Translations under genes and position numbers: made by a program | Part shown: positions 25,524 to 36,900 of the stretch, piece after piece | How the letters are laid out: the number at the start of each line of letters is the position of its first letter | Numbering within the stretch: position 1 is the stretch's first letter | The notes under the pieces: generated by a model | Databases searched by the model: none | What the model saw: the letters and a program-made list of their open reading frames with translations, nothing else | Told to the model about the DNA's origin: nothing | DNA from: Limnomonas spitsbergensis | Taxonomy: Eukaryota; Chlorophyta; Chlorophyceae; Chlamydomonadales | Direction: 5' to 3' | DNA: 64,000 nt | Assembly (NCBI GenBank): GCA_037349105.1 | Contig: JAYJMM010000080.1 | Location: 1 to 64,000, forward strand

Positions 25524-28187
25524 ACAGCTGTTCTGGGGTAAGGGTGAGGATTGGGAGGGAGGAGGCAGCTGACAGGTCCACAGCTGTTCTGGGGTAAGGG
25601 TGAAGGGTGGGAGGGAGAAGGCAGCTGACTGATCCACAGCTGTTCTGGGGTAAGGGTGAGGATTGGGAGGGAGGAGGCAGCTGACAGGTCCACAGCTGTT
25701 CTGGGGTAAGGGTGAAGGGTGGGAGGGAGAAGGCAGCTGACTGATCCACAGCTGTTCTGGGGTAAGGGTGGGGGGTAGGAGGGAGGAGGCAGGTTACTGA
25801 TCCACAGCTGTTCTGGGGTAAGGGTGAGGATTGGGAGGGAGGAGGCAGCTGACTGATCCACAGCTGTTCTGGGGTAAGGGTGGAGGGTGGGAGGGAGGAG
25901 GCAGCTGACTGATCCACAGCTGTTATGGGTGGGAGGGAGGAGGCATGCTACTGATCCACAGCTGTTCTGGGGTAAGGGTGAGGGGTAGGAGGGAGGAGGC
26001 AGCTGACTGATCCACAGCTGTTCTGGGGTAAGGGTGAAGGGTGGGAGGGAGGAGGCAGCTGACTGGTCCAAAGCTGTTATGGGGTTAGGGTGAAGGGTGG
26101 GAGGGAGGAGGCAGCTGACTGGTCCACAGTTGTTCTGGGGTAAGGGTGAAGGGTGGGAGGGAGGAGGCATACTACTGATCCACAGCTGTTCTGGGGTAAG
26201 GGTGAGGATTGGGAGGGAGGAGGCAGCTGACTGATCCACAGCTGTTCTGGGGTAAGGGTGAAGGGTGGGAGGGAGAAGGCAGCTGACTGATCCACAGCTG
26301 TTCTGGGGTAAGGGTGAGGGGTGGGAGGGAGGAGGCAGGCTACTGATCCACAGCTGTTCTGGGGTAAGGGTGAGGATTGGGAGGGAGGAGGCAGCTGACT
26401 GGTCCATAGCTGTTCTGGGGTAAGGGTGAAGGGTGGGAGGGAGGAGGCAGGCTACTGATCCACAGCTGTTCTGGGGTAAGGGTGAGGGGTACGAGGGAGG
26501 AGGCAGGTTACTGATCCACAGCTGTTATGGGGTAAGGGTGAGGATAGGGAGGGAGGCAGGCTACTGATCCACAGCTGTTCTGGGGTAAGGGTGAGGGGTA
26601 GGAGGGAGGAGGCAGCTGACTGGTCCACAGCTGTTCTGGGGTAAGGGTGAGGGGTAGGAGGGAGGAGGCAGCTGATTGATCCACAGCTGTTCTGGGGTAA
26701 TGGTAAGGGTGGGAGGGAGGAGGCAGCTCACTGATCCACAGCTGTTCTGGGGTAAGGGTGAGGATTGGGAGGGAGGAGGCAGCTGACTCGTGCACAGCTG
26801 TTCTGGGGTAAGGGTGGAGGGTGGGAGGGAGGAGGCAGCTGACTGATCCACAGCTGTTCTGGGGTAAGGGTGAAGGGTGGGAGGGAGGAGGCAGCTGACT
26901 GATCCACAGCTGTTCTGGGGTAAGGGTGAAGGGTGGGAGGGAGGATGCAGCTGACTGATCCACAGCTGTTCTGGGGTAAGGGTGAGGATTGGGAGGGAGG
27001 AGGCAGCTGACTGGTCCACAGCTGTTCTGGGGTAAGGGTGAGGGGTAGGAGGGAGGAGGCAGCTGACTGATCCACAGCTGTTCTGGGGTAAGGGTGAAGG
27101 GTGGGAGGGAGGAGGCAGGTTACTGATCCACAGCTGCTATGGGGTAAGGGTGAGGATTGGGAGGGAGGAGGCAGCTGACTGGTCCACAGCTGTTCTGGGG
27201 TAAGGGTGGAGGGTGGGAGGGAGGAGGCAGCTGACTGATCCACAGCTGTTCTGGGGTAAGGGTGAGGGGTGGGAGGGAGGAGGCAGCTCACTGATCCACA
27301 GCTGTTCTGGGGTAAGGGTGAGGATTGGGAGGGAGGAGGCAGCTGACTGGTCCACAGCTGTTCTGGGTGGGAGGGAGGAGGCATGCTACTGATCCACAGC
27401 TGTTCTGGGGTAAGGGTGAGGGGTAGGAGGGAGGAGGCAGCTGACTGGTCCACAGCTGTTCTGGGGTAAGGGTGAGGGGTAGGAGGGAGGAGGCAGGTTA
27501 CTGATCCACAGCTGTTCTGGGGTAAGGGTGAGGGGTAGGAGGGAGGAGGCAGCTGACTGATCCACAGCTGTTCTGGGGTAAGGTGAGGGGTGGGAGGGAG
27601 GAGGCAGCTGACTGATCCACAGCTGTTCTGGGGTAAGGGTGAAGGGTGGGAGGGAGGCTGCAGCTGACTGGTCCACAGCTGTTCTGGGTGGGAGGGAGGA
27701 GGCATGCTACTGATCCACAGCTGTTATGGGGTAAGGGTGAGGGGTAGGAGGGAGGAGGTAGCTGACTGGTCCACAGCTGTTCTGGGGTAAGGGTGAGGGG
27801 TAGGAGGGAGGAGGCAGGTTACTGATCCACAGCTGTTCTGGGGTAAGGGTGAGGGGTGGGAGGGAGGAGGCAGCTGACTGGTCCACAGCTGTTCTGGGGT
27901 AAGGGTGAAGGGTGGGAGGGAGGAGGCAGCTGACTGGTCCACAGCTGTTCTGGGGTAAGGGTGAAGGGTGGGAGGGAGGAGGCAGGCTACTGATCCACAG
28001 CTGTTCTGGGGTAAGGGTGAGGGGTAGGAGGGAGGAGGCAGGTTACTGATCCACAGCTGTTCTGGGGTAAGGGTGAGGGGTAGGAGGGAGGAGGCATGTT
28101 ACTGATCCACAGCTGTTCTGGGGTAAGGGTGAGGGGTGGGAGGGAGGAGGCAGCTGACTGGTCCACAGCTGTTCTGGGGTAAGGGTG

Positions 28188-28621
28188 CATGGTGGGCATT
28201 GATGTGCATTTATTTGGTGCATTTATTTGGTGCTTACTGGCGGGAACGTGGACTTGAGCTTGCAAGATGATAGGCCTCTTGGTTGGAGACTTGGGATGTT
28301 GGTTGATCTTCTGAAAATAGGGAAGAAAGGTACAGTAAGTAGGTGGAGAGCTGGCCAGATGTGGAGTGAAAGGATATGAAGCAGCTGACCAAAATGCCAA
28401 AAATGTAAATGGCCCTGGGCTGGCAGGTGCAGAGGTGAGGAGGGTAAGGGTGAGGGTTGGGAGGGAGGATGCAGCTGACTGATCCATACCTGTTCTGGCT
28501 GGGACAGGTGGTGGGGGAAGAGGGGATGTGTCTGGCCATGAGCTGGTGCAGGTGGTGGGGGGAGAGGGGATGTGTCTGGCCATGGGCTGGGACAGGTGAT
28601 GGGGGGAGAGGGGACGTGTCT
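28188..28621. repeat. 434-bp array spacer, copy 10
   Basis: Last spacer, in the 7,617-bp duplication partner of copy 8. None occurs in the second 56-bp block (33991-39940), so the spacer entered or was amplified only in the outer module. Confidence 0.9.
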
Positions 28622-31551
28622 ACAGCTGTTCTGGGGTAAGGGTGAGGATTGGGAGGGAGGAGGCAGCTGACATGTCCACAGCTGTTCTGGGGTAAGGGTG
28701 AAGGGTGGGAGGGAGAAGGCAGCTGACTGGTCCACAGATGTTCTGGGGTAAGGGTGAAGGGTGGGAGGGAGGAGGCAGCTCACTGATCCACAGCTGTTCT
28801 GGGGTAAGGGTGGGGATTGGGAGGGAGGAGGCAGCTGACTGGTCCACAGCTGTTCTGGGGTAAGGGTGAAGGGTGGGAGGGAGAAGGCAGCTGACTGATC
28901 CACAGCTGTTCTGGGGTAAGGGTGAGGGGTGGGAGGGAGGAGGCAGGCTACTGATCCACAGCTGTTCTGGGGTAAGGGTGAGGATTGGGAGGGAGGAGGC
29001 AGCTGACTGGTCCATAGCTGTTCTGGGGTAAGGGTGAAGGGTGGGAGGGAGGAGGCAGGCTACTGATCCACAGCTGTTCTGGGGTAAGGGTGAGGGGTAC
29101 GAGGGAGGAGGCAGGTTACTGATCCACAGCTGTTATGGGGTAAGGGTGAGGATTGGGAGGGAGGCAGGCTACTGATCCACAGCTGTTCTGGGGTAAGGGT
29201 GAGGGGTGGGAGGGAGGAGGCAGCTGATTGATCCACAGCTGTTCTGGGGTAAGGGTGGAGGGTGGGAGGGAGGAGGCAGCTGACTGATCCACAGCTGTTC
29301 TGGGGTAAGGGTGAAGGGTGGGAGGGAGGAGGCAGCTGACTGATCCACAGCTGTTCTGGGGTAAGGGTGAAGGGTGGGAGGGAGGATGCAGCTGACTGAT
29401 CCACAGCTGTTCTGGGGTAAGGGTGAGGATTGGGAGGGAGGAGGCAGCTGACTGGTCCACAGCTGTTCTGGGGTAAGGGTGAGGGGTAGGAGGGAGGAGG
29501 CAGCTGACTGATCCACAGCTGTTCTGGGGTAAGGGTGAAGGGTGGGAGGGAGGTTGCAGCTGACTGGTCCACATATGTTCTGGGGTAAGGGTGAAGGGTG
29601 GGAGGGAGGAGGCAGCTCACTGATCCACAGCTGTTCTGGGGTAAGGGTGGGGATTGGGAGGGAGGAGGCAGCTGACTGGTCCACAGCTGTTCTGGGGTAA
29701 GGGTGGAGGGTGGGAGGGAGGAGGCAGCTGACTGATCCACAGCTGTTCTGGGGTAAGGGTGAGGGGTGGGAGGGAGGAGGCAGCTGACTGATCCACAGCT
29801 GTTCTGGGGTTAGGGTGAAGGGTGGGAGGGAGGAGGCAGCTGACTGGTGCACAGCTGTTCTGGGGTAAGGGTGAAGGGTGGGAGGGAGGAGGCAAGTTAC
29901 TGATCCACAGCTGTTCTGGGGTAAGGGTGAGGGGTAGGAGGGAGGAGGCAGCTGACTGATCCACAGCTGTTCTGGGGTGAGGGTGAGGGGTGGGAGGGAG
30001 GAGGCAGCTGATTGATCGACAGCTGTTCTGGGGTAAGGGTGAAGGGTGGGAGGGAGGAGGCAGCTGACTCGTGCACAGCTGTTCTGGGGTAAGGGTGAAG
30101 GGTGGGAGGGAGGAGGCAAGTTACTGGTCCACAGATGTTCTGGGGTAAGGGTGAAGGGTGGGAGGGAGGAGGCAGCTCACTGATCCACAGCTGTTCTGGG
30201 GTAAGGGTGGGGATTGGGAGGGAGGAGGCAGCTGACTGGTCCACAGCTGTTCTGGGGTAAGGGTGAGGATTGGGAGGGAGGAGGCAGCTGACTGATCCAC
30301 AGCTGTTCTGGGGTAAGGGTGAAGGGTGGGAGGGAGGTTGCAGCTGACTGGTCCACAGATGTTCTGGGGTAAGGGTGAAGGGTGGGAGGGAGGAGGCAGC
30401 TCACTGATCCACAGCTGTTCTGGGGTAAGGATGGGGATTGGGAGGGAGGAGGCAGCTGACTGGTCCACAGCTGTTCTGGGGTAAGGGTGGAGGGTGGGAG
30501 GGAGGAGGCAGCTGACTGATCCACAGCTGTTCTGGGGTAAGGGTGAGGGGTGGGAGGGAGGAGGCAGCTGACTGATCCACAGCTGTTCTGGGGTTAGGGT
30601 GAAGGGTGGGAGGGAGGAGGCAGCTGACTGGTGCACAGCTGTTCTGGGGTAAGGGTGAAGGGTGGGAGGGAGGAGGCAAGTTACTGATCCACAGCTGTTC
30701 TGGGGTGAGGGTGAGGGGTGGGAGGGAGGAGGCAGCTGATTGATCCACAGCTGTTGGGAGGGAGGAGGCAGCTGATTGGTCCACAGTTGTTCTGGGGTAA
30801 GGGTGAAGGGTGGGAGGGAGGAGGCATACTACTGATCCACAGCTGTTCTGGGGTAAGGGTGAGGATTGGGAGGGAGGAGGCAGCTGACTGATCCACAGCT
30901 GTTCTGGGGTAAGGGTGAGGGGTGGGAGGGAGGAGGCAGCTGATTGATCCACAGCTGTTCTGGGGTAAGGGTGAAGGGTGGGAGGGAGGAGGCATGCTAC
31001 TGATCCACAGCTGTTTTGGGGTAAGGGTGAGGATTGGGAGGGAGGAGGCAGCTGACTGGTCCACAGCTGTTCTGGGATAAGGGTGAGGGGTAGGAGGGAG
31101 GAGGCATGCTACTGATCCACAGCTGTTCGGGGGTAAGGGTGAGGGGTAGGAGGGAGGAGGCAGGTTACTGATCCATAGCTGTTCTGGGGTAAGGGTGAGG
31201 ATTGGGAGGGAGGAGGCAGCTGGCTGATCCACAGCTGTTCTGGGGTAAGGGTGGAGGGTGGGAGGGAGGAGGCAGCTGACTGATCCACAGCTGTTCTGGG
31301 GTAAGGGTGAAGGGTGGGAGGGAGGAGGCAGCTGACTGATCCACAGCTGTTCTGGGGTAAGGGTGAAGGGTGGGAGGGAGGATGCAGCTGACTGATCCAC
31401 AGCTGTTCTGGGGTAAGGGTGAGGATTGGGAGGGAGGAGGCAGCTGACTGGTCCACAGCTGTTCTGGGTGGGAGGGAGAAGGCAGGCTACTGATCCACAG
31501 CTGTTATGGGGTAAGGGTGAGGGGTAGGAGGGAGGAGGCAGGTTACTGATA

Positions 31552-32213
31552 TGGGACAGGTGGTGGGGGGAGAGGGGATGTGTCTGGCCATGAGCTGGGA
31601 CATGTGATGGGGGGAGAGGGGATGTGTCTGGCCATGAGATGGAGCAGGTGATGGGGGGAGAGGGGATGTGTCTGGCCATGAGCTGGGGCATGTGATGGGG
31701 GGAGAGGGGATGTGTCTGGCCATGAGCTGGAGCAGGTGGTGGGGGGAGAGGGGATGTGTCTGGCCATGAGCTGGAGCAGGTGGCGATTGGAGAGGGGATG
31801 TGTCTGGCCATGAGCTGGGATAGGTGGTGGGGGGAGAGGGGATGTGTCTGGCCAGGAGCTGGAGCAGGTGGTGGGGGGAGAGGGGATGTGTCTGGCCAGG
31901 AGCTGGAGCAGGTGGTGGGGGGAGAGGGGATGTGTCTGGCCATGAGCTGGAGCAGGTGGTGGGGGGAGAGGGGATGTGTCTGGCCAGGAGCTGGAGCAGG
32001 TGGTGGGGGGAGAGGGGATGTGTCTGGCCATGAGCTGGAGCAGGTGGTGGGGGGAGAGGAGATGTGTCTGGCCATGAGCTGGGACAGGTGGTGGGGGGAG
32101 AGGGGATGTGTCTGGCCATGAGCTGGGACATGTGATGGGGGGAGAGGGGATGTGTCTGGCCATGAGCTGGGGCAGGTGATGGGGGGAGAGGGGATGTGTC
32201 TGGCCATGAGCTG
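31552..32213 (+). repeat. 44-bp minisatellite, array A
   Basis: About 15 units of 44 bp with core GATGTGTCTGGCCATGAGCT followed by GGAGCAGGTGGTGGGGGGAG or close variants (GGGACATGTGATGG, GGGGCAGGTGATGG). It starts directly after a 56-bp unit ending GGTTACTGAT and runs into the 1.65-kb block. Because 44 is 2 mod 3, the plus-strand Ser/Gly/Trp frames and minus-strand Pro/His/Ser frames repeat every 44 residues and are not evidence of a gene. Confidence 0.95.
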
Positions 32214-32938
32214 GGCATGTGGAGTGCTTTGGCTGTTGAGAAGCAGTAGGTGATGAGGCTGGGCTTGGGTACCTTCAGACGATCATGATGCATGGTAGGC
32301 CAGCCAGCCTAGTCCTGTGGTAGCAAGGGACATAAAGGGTGCATGCATTATGGCATGGGATGTACGGGAGGGTATGTGGGAGAGTCTAGGAGAGCACATG
32401 GGGGTACTGGATGTGGCTGGACCCTGACTGGTTGGACTTTGAGTGGCTGGACCCTAAATTGCTGGGCAGTTGTGGGGGATCTTTGGCATGCAAGACCTGG
32501 GCAGCTGAGGGGGAGAGGTGGACTGCTGGATCTAGGCAGCAAAGGGGGATATGTGGACTGCATGAGCTAGGCAGCTGAGGGGGAGAGGTGTTTGGGGAGG
32601 GGGTTCTGTTACTTTGCCTTGATGTATAAGGATGGTGGAGTCTTGTGCATGGGGACATGTACTTGTACGCTGCTCTGATAAAAACATGGAGGTGGAGTCG
32701 TGTGCACGGGGACAGGTACTGGTACCTTGCTCTGTAATTTACTTGTGGCTGATGGCCTGGGGTGTAAGCACGAGGGGGAGGGGGGGGTATGGACAGGCTA
32801 GAGGGCACATGGCCCATGCTGGAGGGCCATGCGGGAGGGACACGCTGTTACTTGCCTTTCATCCAGCAAACAGCAGGAAGGTCGAGTCCAGTGGTCGTGT
32901 GGTCGAGTGGTTGTGGCACTCTGATCTGATGTAGCAAG

Positions 32939-33385
32939 GTGATGGAGTCTTGTGCACAGGGGATGGTAGTTGCTGGGCTTCTCGATCTTCCTTGTTCTTG
33001 CGTTTACGATGGCGCTTTGGGGATGCGTGGGGATGTCGGCCCCCGGTGTGTTGGGTACCTGACGGTACGCATGAGGAAGATGCTGCTTATACATTACATT
33101 GCGTATGAGTACAACGCGTTACTCAGAGAACTTCATACAAGATCCAATCCGTGGCAAAGCATGATCGGGCATATCAGGATGAAGCTGGGTCGCCATCAGA
33201 GCGTAGCATTACGTGTGCTACCAAGCTCACCTGAATTGGTTGATCTTTCAAGAAGGGACTGGTACACTGGTGGTACTGAGAAGTGCATTCCAGATCGTCG
33301 ACAGGTGGTACAAAGTGTGGAACGTTGCCCCATGGCTGTGGCGTCGAGACGTTCGGTCTCCAGGCGTATCATGGCCGTCTGTTGA
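32939..33385 (+). CDS. hypothetical ORF in subtelomeric block A (148 aa)
   Basis: Open frame from ATG with no recognised domain. The central part is rich in Arg, His and Ile (MRKMLLIHYIAYEYNALLRE). In copy B the same frame stays open at 147 residues despite changes: a 3-base in-frame deletion removing one residue near 33071, Gln to Arg near the start, Cys to Tyr near 33328, and one silent change. An indel that keeps the frame is mild support for coding, but four events are too few to test selection. Another frame overlaps at 33213-33482. No splice signals or polyadenylation motif were convincingly placed. Confidence 0.25.
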   Translation: MMESCAQGMVVAGLLDLPCSCVYDGALGMRGDVGPRCVGYLTVRMRKMLLIHYIAYEYNALLRELHTRSNPWQSMIGHIRMKLGRHQSVALRVLPSSPELVDLSRRDWYTGGTEKCIPDRRQVVQSVERCPMAVASRRSVSRRIMAVC

Positions 33386-33482
33386 GATTGGCATTCCTGG
33401 TGTAGGTCTACAAGATCAACCAGAGGTTTCGCTCAACATCATGCAACACCATCTAGTAGTAACACTGATCGTGGAGCTGTAG
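33213..33482 (+). CDS. alternative hypothetical ORF in block A, interrupted in block B
   Basis: Frame with protein-like composition (TLVVLRSAFQIVDRWYKVW) opening from a GTG codon after a TAG, so no ATG start is visible; it would have to be an internal exon. At the matching place in copy B (about 42575) a TGG codon reads TAG, so this frame is broken there. If this is the real coding frame, copy B is a pseudogene. If the 148-residue frame is real, this one is a shadow. I cannot decide between them. Confidence 0.15.
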   Translation: MCYQAHLNWLIFQEGTGTLVVLRSAFQIVDRWYKVWNVAPWLWRRDVRSPGVSWPSVEIGIPGVGLQDQPEVSLNIMQHHLVVTLIVEL

Positions 33483-33515
33483 GAACGGCGAGGTACGCTT
33501 TGCATGATTGCTTTA

Positions 33516-33791
33516 TCAGATGCACTGCAATCGCGCTGGGTGTGCCCTCCTGCCACCTCTTGCTGCGCTCAGGCAGCACAGCTGGCGAGGGCTGCGTGGC
33601 CAACCTGTAGACGAAGCAAGAAGATTGGAGATCGGAGTGGTGCGGCGTGGCTTCGACGCAGATCGGTAAGATGTTGTTGCAAAAAACTGATGGGTGAACA
33701 TGTTGTTGCTGTCACCTGAGGCATCAGGCGTGTATGGCACGTTAGATAAAACAGTGTTCGAAACAGCAGAAAGCGGCGTATATGCGCGCAT
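33516..33791 (-). CDS. hypothetical minus-strand ORF in block A (91 aa)
   Basis: Starts at a true ATG (MRAYTPLSAVSNTVLS) and is conserved without change in copy B at 42785-43060. Not recognised. Because the whole block is about 99.5% identical, conservation of this frame carries little weight. Confidence 0.15.
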   Translation of the reverse strand: MRAYTPLSAVSNTVLSNVPYTPDASGDSNNMFTHQFFATTSYRSASKPRRTTPISNLLASSTGWPRSPRQLCCLSAARGGRRAHPARLQCI

Positions 33792-33858
33792 GCGTGTCTT
33801 GGTAGGGCGGCGCTTCGTTCAAAAAGACAGGCAGGATGTTGAAATGAAAAGACTAAAA

Positions 33859-33990
33859 CTAAACCCTAAACCCTAAACCCTAAACCCTAAACCCTAAACC
33901 CTAAACCCTAAACCCTAAACCCTAAACCCTAAACCCTAAACCCTAAACCCTAAACCCTAAACCCTAAACCCTAAACCCTAAACCCTAAAC
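33859..33990 (-). repeat. interstitial telomere tract A, (CCCTAAA)n on + strand
   Basis: About 19 uninterrupted 7-bp repeats (G-rich strand TTTAGGG on the minus strand). Left neighbour is the 1.65-kb block. Right neighbour is a 56-bp unit joined mid-unit at CTAAACTAGGCAGCTCACTG. CCCTAAA on the + strand is the orientation of a left chromosome end whose interior lies to the right, so this tract looks like a former end of the module at 34-43 kb that was later extended. No degenerate unit is present, unlike tract B. Confidence 0.97.
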
Positions 33991-36900
33991 TAGGCAGCTC
34001 ACTGATCCACAGCTGTTCTGGGGTAAGGGTGAGGGGTGGGAGGGAGGAGGCAGGCTACTGATCCACAGCTGTTCTGGGGTAAGGGTGAGAATTGGGAGGG
34101 AGGAGGCAGCTGACTGGTCCATAGCTGTTCTGGGGTAAGGGTGAAGGGTGGGAGGGAGGAGTCAGGCTACTGATCCACAGCTGTTCTGGGGTAAGGGTGA
34201 GGGGTACGAGGGAGGAGGCAGGTTACTGATCCACAACTGTTATGGGGTAAGGGTGAGGATTGGGAGGGAGGAGGCAGCTGACTGGTCCACAGCTGTTCTG
34301 GGGTAAGGGTGGAGGGTGGGAGGGAGGAGGCAGCTGACTGATCCACAGCTGTTCTGGGGTAAGGGTGAAGGGTGGGAGGGAGGAGGCAGCTCACTGATCC
34401 ACAGCTGTTCTGGGGTAAGGGTGAGGATTGGGAGGGAGGAGGCAGCTGACTGGTCCACAGCTGTTCTGGGTGGGAGGGAGGAGGCAGGCTACTGATCCAC
34501 AACTGTTCTGGGGTAAGGGTGAGGGGTAGGAGGGAGGAGGCAGCTGACTGGTGCACAGCTGTTCTGGGTTAAGGGTGAGGGGTAGGAGGGAGGAGGCAGC
34601 TGACTGATCCACAGCTGTTCTGGGGTAATGGTAAGGGTGGGAGGGAGGAGGCAGCTCACTGATCCACAGCTGTTCTGGGGTAAGGGTGAGGATTGGGAGG
34701 GAGGAGGCAGCTGACTGGTCCACAGCTGTTCTGGGGTAAGGGTGGAGGGTGGGAGGGAGGAGGCAGCTGACTGATCCACGGCTGTTCTGGGGTAAGGGTG
34801 AGGGGTGGGAGGGAGGAGGCAGCTGACTGATCCACAGCTGTTCTGGGGTTAGGGTGAAGGGTGGGAGGGAGGAGGCAGCTGACTCGTGCACAGCTGTTCT
34901 GGGGTAAGGGTGAAGGGTGGGAGGGAGGAGGCAAGTTACTGATCCACAGCTGTTCTGGGGTAAGGGTGAGGGGTAGGAGGGAGGAGGCAGCTGACTGATC
35001 CACAGCTGTTCTGGGGTAAGGGTGAGGGGTGGGAGGGAGGAGGCAGATGACTGATCCGCAGCTGTTCTGGGGTAAGGGTGAAGGGTGGGAGGGAGGCTGC
35101 AGCTGACTGGTCCACAGCTGTTCTGGGGTAAGGGTGGAGGGTGGGAGGGAGGAGGCAGCTGACTGATCCACAGCTGTTCTGGGGTAAGGGTGAGGGGTGG
35201 GAGGGAGGAGGCAGCTGACTGATCCACAGCTGTTCTGGGGTAAGGGTGAAGGGTGGGAGGGAGGCTGCAGCTGACTGGTCCACAGATGTTCTGGGGTAAG
35301 GGTGAAGGGTGGGAGGGAGGAGGCAGCTCACTGATCCACAGCTGTTCTGGGGTAAGGGTGGGGGTTGGGAGGGAGGAGGCAGCTGACTGGTCCACAGCTG
35401 TTCTGGGGTAAGGGTGGAGGGTGGGAGGGAGGAGGCAGCTGACTGATCCACAGCTGTTCTGGGGTAAGGGTGAGGGGTAGGAGGGAGGAGGCAGCTGACT
35501 GGTCCACAGCTGTTCTGGGGTAAGGGTGAGGGGTAGGAGGGAGGAGGCAGGTTACTGATCCACAGCTGTTCTGGGGTAAGGGTGAGGGGTGGGAGGGAGG
35601 AGGCAGCTGACTGGTCCACAGCTGTTCTGGGGTAAGGGTGAAGGGTGGGAGGGAGGAGGCAGCTGACTGGTCCACAGCTGTTCTGGGGTAAGGGTGAAGG
35701 GTGGGAGGGAGGAGGCAGGCTACTGATCCACAGCTGTTCTGGGGTAAGGGTGAGGGGTAGGAGGGAGGAGGCAGGTTACTGATCCACAGCTGTTCTGGGG
35801 TAAGGGTGAGGGGTAGGTGGGAGGGGGCAGCTGACTAGTCCACAGCTGTTCTGGGGTAAGGGTGAGGATTGGGAGGGAGGAGACAGCTGACTGGTCCACA
35901 GCTGTTCTGGGGTAAGGGTGGAGGGTGGGAGGGAGAAGGCAGCTGACTGATCCACAGCTGTTCTGGGGTAAGGGTGAGGGGTGGGAGGGAGGAGGCAGGC
36001 TACTGATCCACAGCTGTTCTGGGGTAAGGGTGAGAATTGGGAGGGAGGAGGCAGCTGACTGGTCCATAGCTGTTCTGGGGTAAGGGTGAAGGGTGGGAGG
36101 GAGGAGTCAGGCTACTGATCCACAGCTGTTCTGGGGTAAGGGTGAGGATTGGGAGGGAGGAGGCAGCTGACTGGTCCACAGCTGTTCTGGGGTAAGGGTG
36201 GAGGGTGGGAGGGAGGAGGCAGCTGACTGATCCACAGCTGTTCTGGGGTAAGGGTGAAGGGTGGGAGGGAGGAGGCAGCTCACTGATCCACAGCTGTTCT
36301 GGGGTAAGGGTGAGGATTGGGAGGGAGGAGGCAGCTGACTGGTCCACAGCTGTTCTGGGTGGGAGGGAGGAGGCAGGCTACTGATCCACAACTGTTCTGG
36401 GGTAAGGGTGAGGGGTAGGAGGGAGGAGGCAGCTGACTGGTCCACAGCTGTTCTGGGTTAAGGGTGAGGGGTAGGAGGGAGGAGGCAGCTGACTGATCCA
36501 CAGCTGTTCTGGGGTAATGGTAAGGGTGGGAGGGAGGAGGCAGCTCACTGATCCACAGCTGTTCTGGGGTAAGGGTGAGGATTGGGAGGGAGGAGGCAGC
36601 TGACTGGTCCACAGCTGTTCTGGGGTAAGGGTGGAGGGTGGGAGGGAGGAGGCAGCTGACTGATCCACGGCTGTTCTGGGGTAAGGGTGAGGGGTGGGAG
36701 GGAGGAGGCAGCTGACTGATCCACAGCTGTTCTGGGGTTAGGGTGAAGGGTGGGAGGGAGGAGGCAGCTGACTCGTGCACAGCTGTTCTGGGGTAAGGGT
36801 GAAGGGTGGGAGGGAGGAGGCAAGTTACTGATCCACAGCTGTTCTGGGGTAAGGGTGAGGGGTAGGAGGGAGGAGGCAGCTGACTGATCCACAGCTGTTC

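Larger units (their letters stand above)
1..31551 (+). repeat. 56-bp G-rich minisatellite, block 1
   Basis: Tandem array of a 56-bp unit that begins CACAGCTGTTCTGGGG and ends GGCAGCTGACTGATC. After removing ten 434-bp spacers it holds roughly 480 units. Variation is concentrated in two places. The middle alternates between GAAGGGTGGG, GAGGGGTAGG, GAGGATTGGG and GGAGGGTGGG types. The end alternates between CAGCTGACTGATCC, CAGCTGACTGGTCC and CAGGTTACTGATCC types. Shortened units recur: about 42 bp where CTGTTCTGG joins GTGGGAGG, and about 36 bp where CAGCTGTT joins GGGAGG. Each full unit has two CAGCTG palindromes and four or five G-runs. The minus strand has almost no stop codons, which gives long Pro/Ser/Gln frames with a 56-residue period. 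I regard these as artefacts. The window opens inside the array, so its true left end is not seen. Confidence 0.97.
32214..33858 (+). other. 1.65-kb subtelomeric block, copy A
   Basis: Non-repetitive sequence between the 44-bp array and a telomere tract, repeated at 41484-43127. Walking both copies by eye I find about eight substitutions (for example near 32347, 32465, 32627, 33305 and 33328), a length change in a G-run near 32775, and a 3-base indel near 33071, so identity is about 99.5%. The 3' end reads AAATGAAAAGACTAAAACT and then becomes CCCTAAA repeats. Composition is ordinary, unlike the arrays. It has several short ORFs on both strands and no domain I recognise. It could be single-copy subtelomeric DNA carried with the module, or the 3' part of a telomere-attached element. 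Confidence 0.9.

Noticed and set aside
1..31551. CRISPR array (regular 56-bp periodicity, ten regularly placed spacers)
   Set aside because: Units are contiguous with no unique spacers between repeats, the so-called spacers are identical to each other, and the genome is eukaryotic.
1..32207. Many minus-strand ORFs of 70-508 codons rich in Pro, Ser, Gln and Cys
   Set aside because: They are read-through of a 56-bp or 44-bp stop-free tandem unit in rotating frames, overlap one another in all frames and have no stable start; variation shows no codon pattern.
33859..33990. True chromosome end with the left part misjoined
   Set aside because: Not excluded, but the same block-telomere junction at 43128 and the matching module order on the left argue for a real internal tract. 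Kept as a finding with a read-spanning test.
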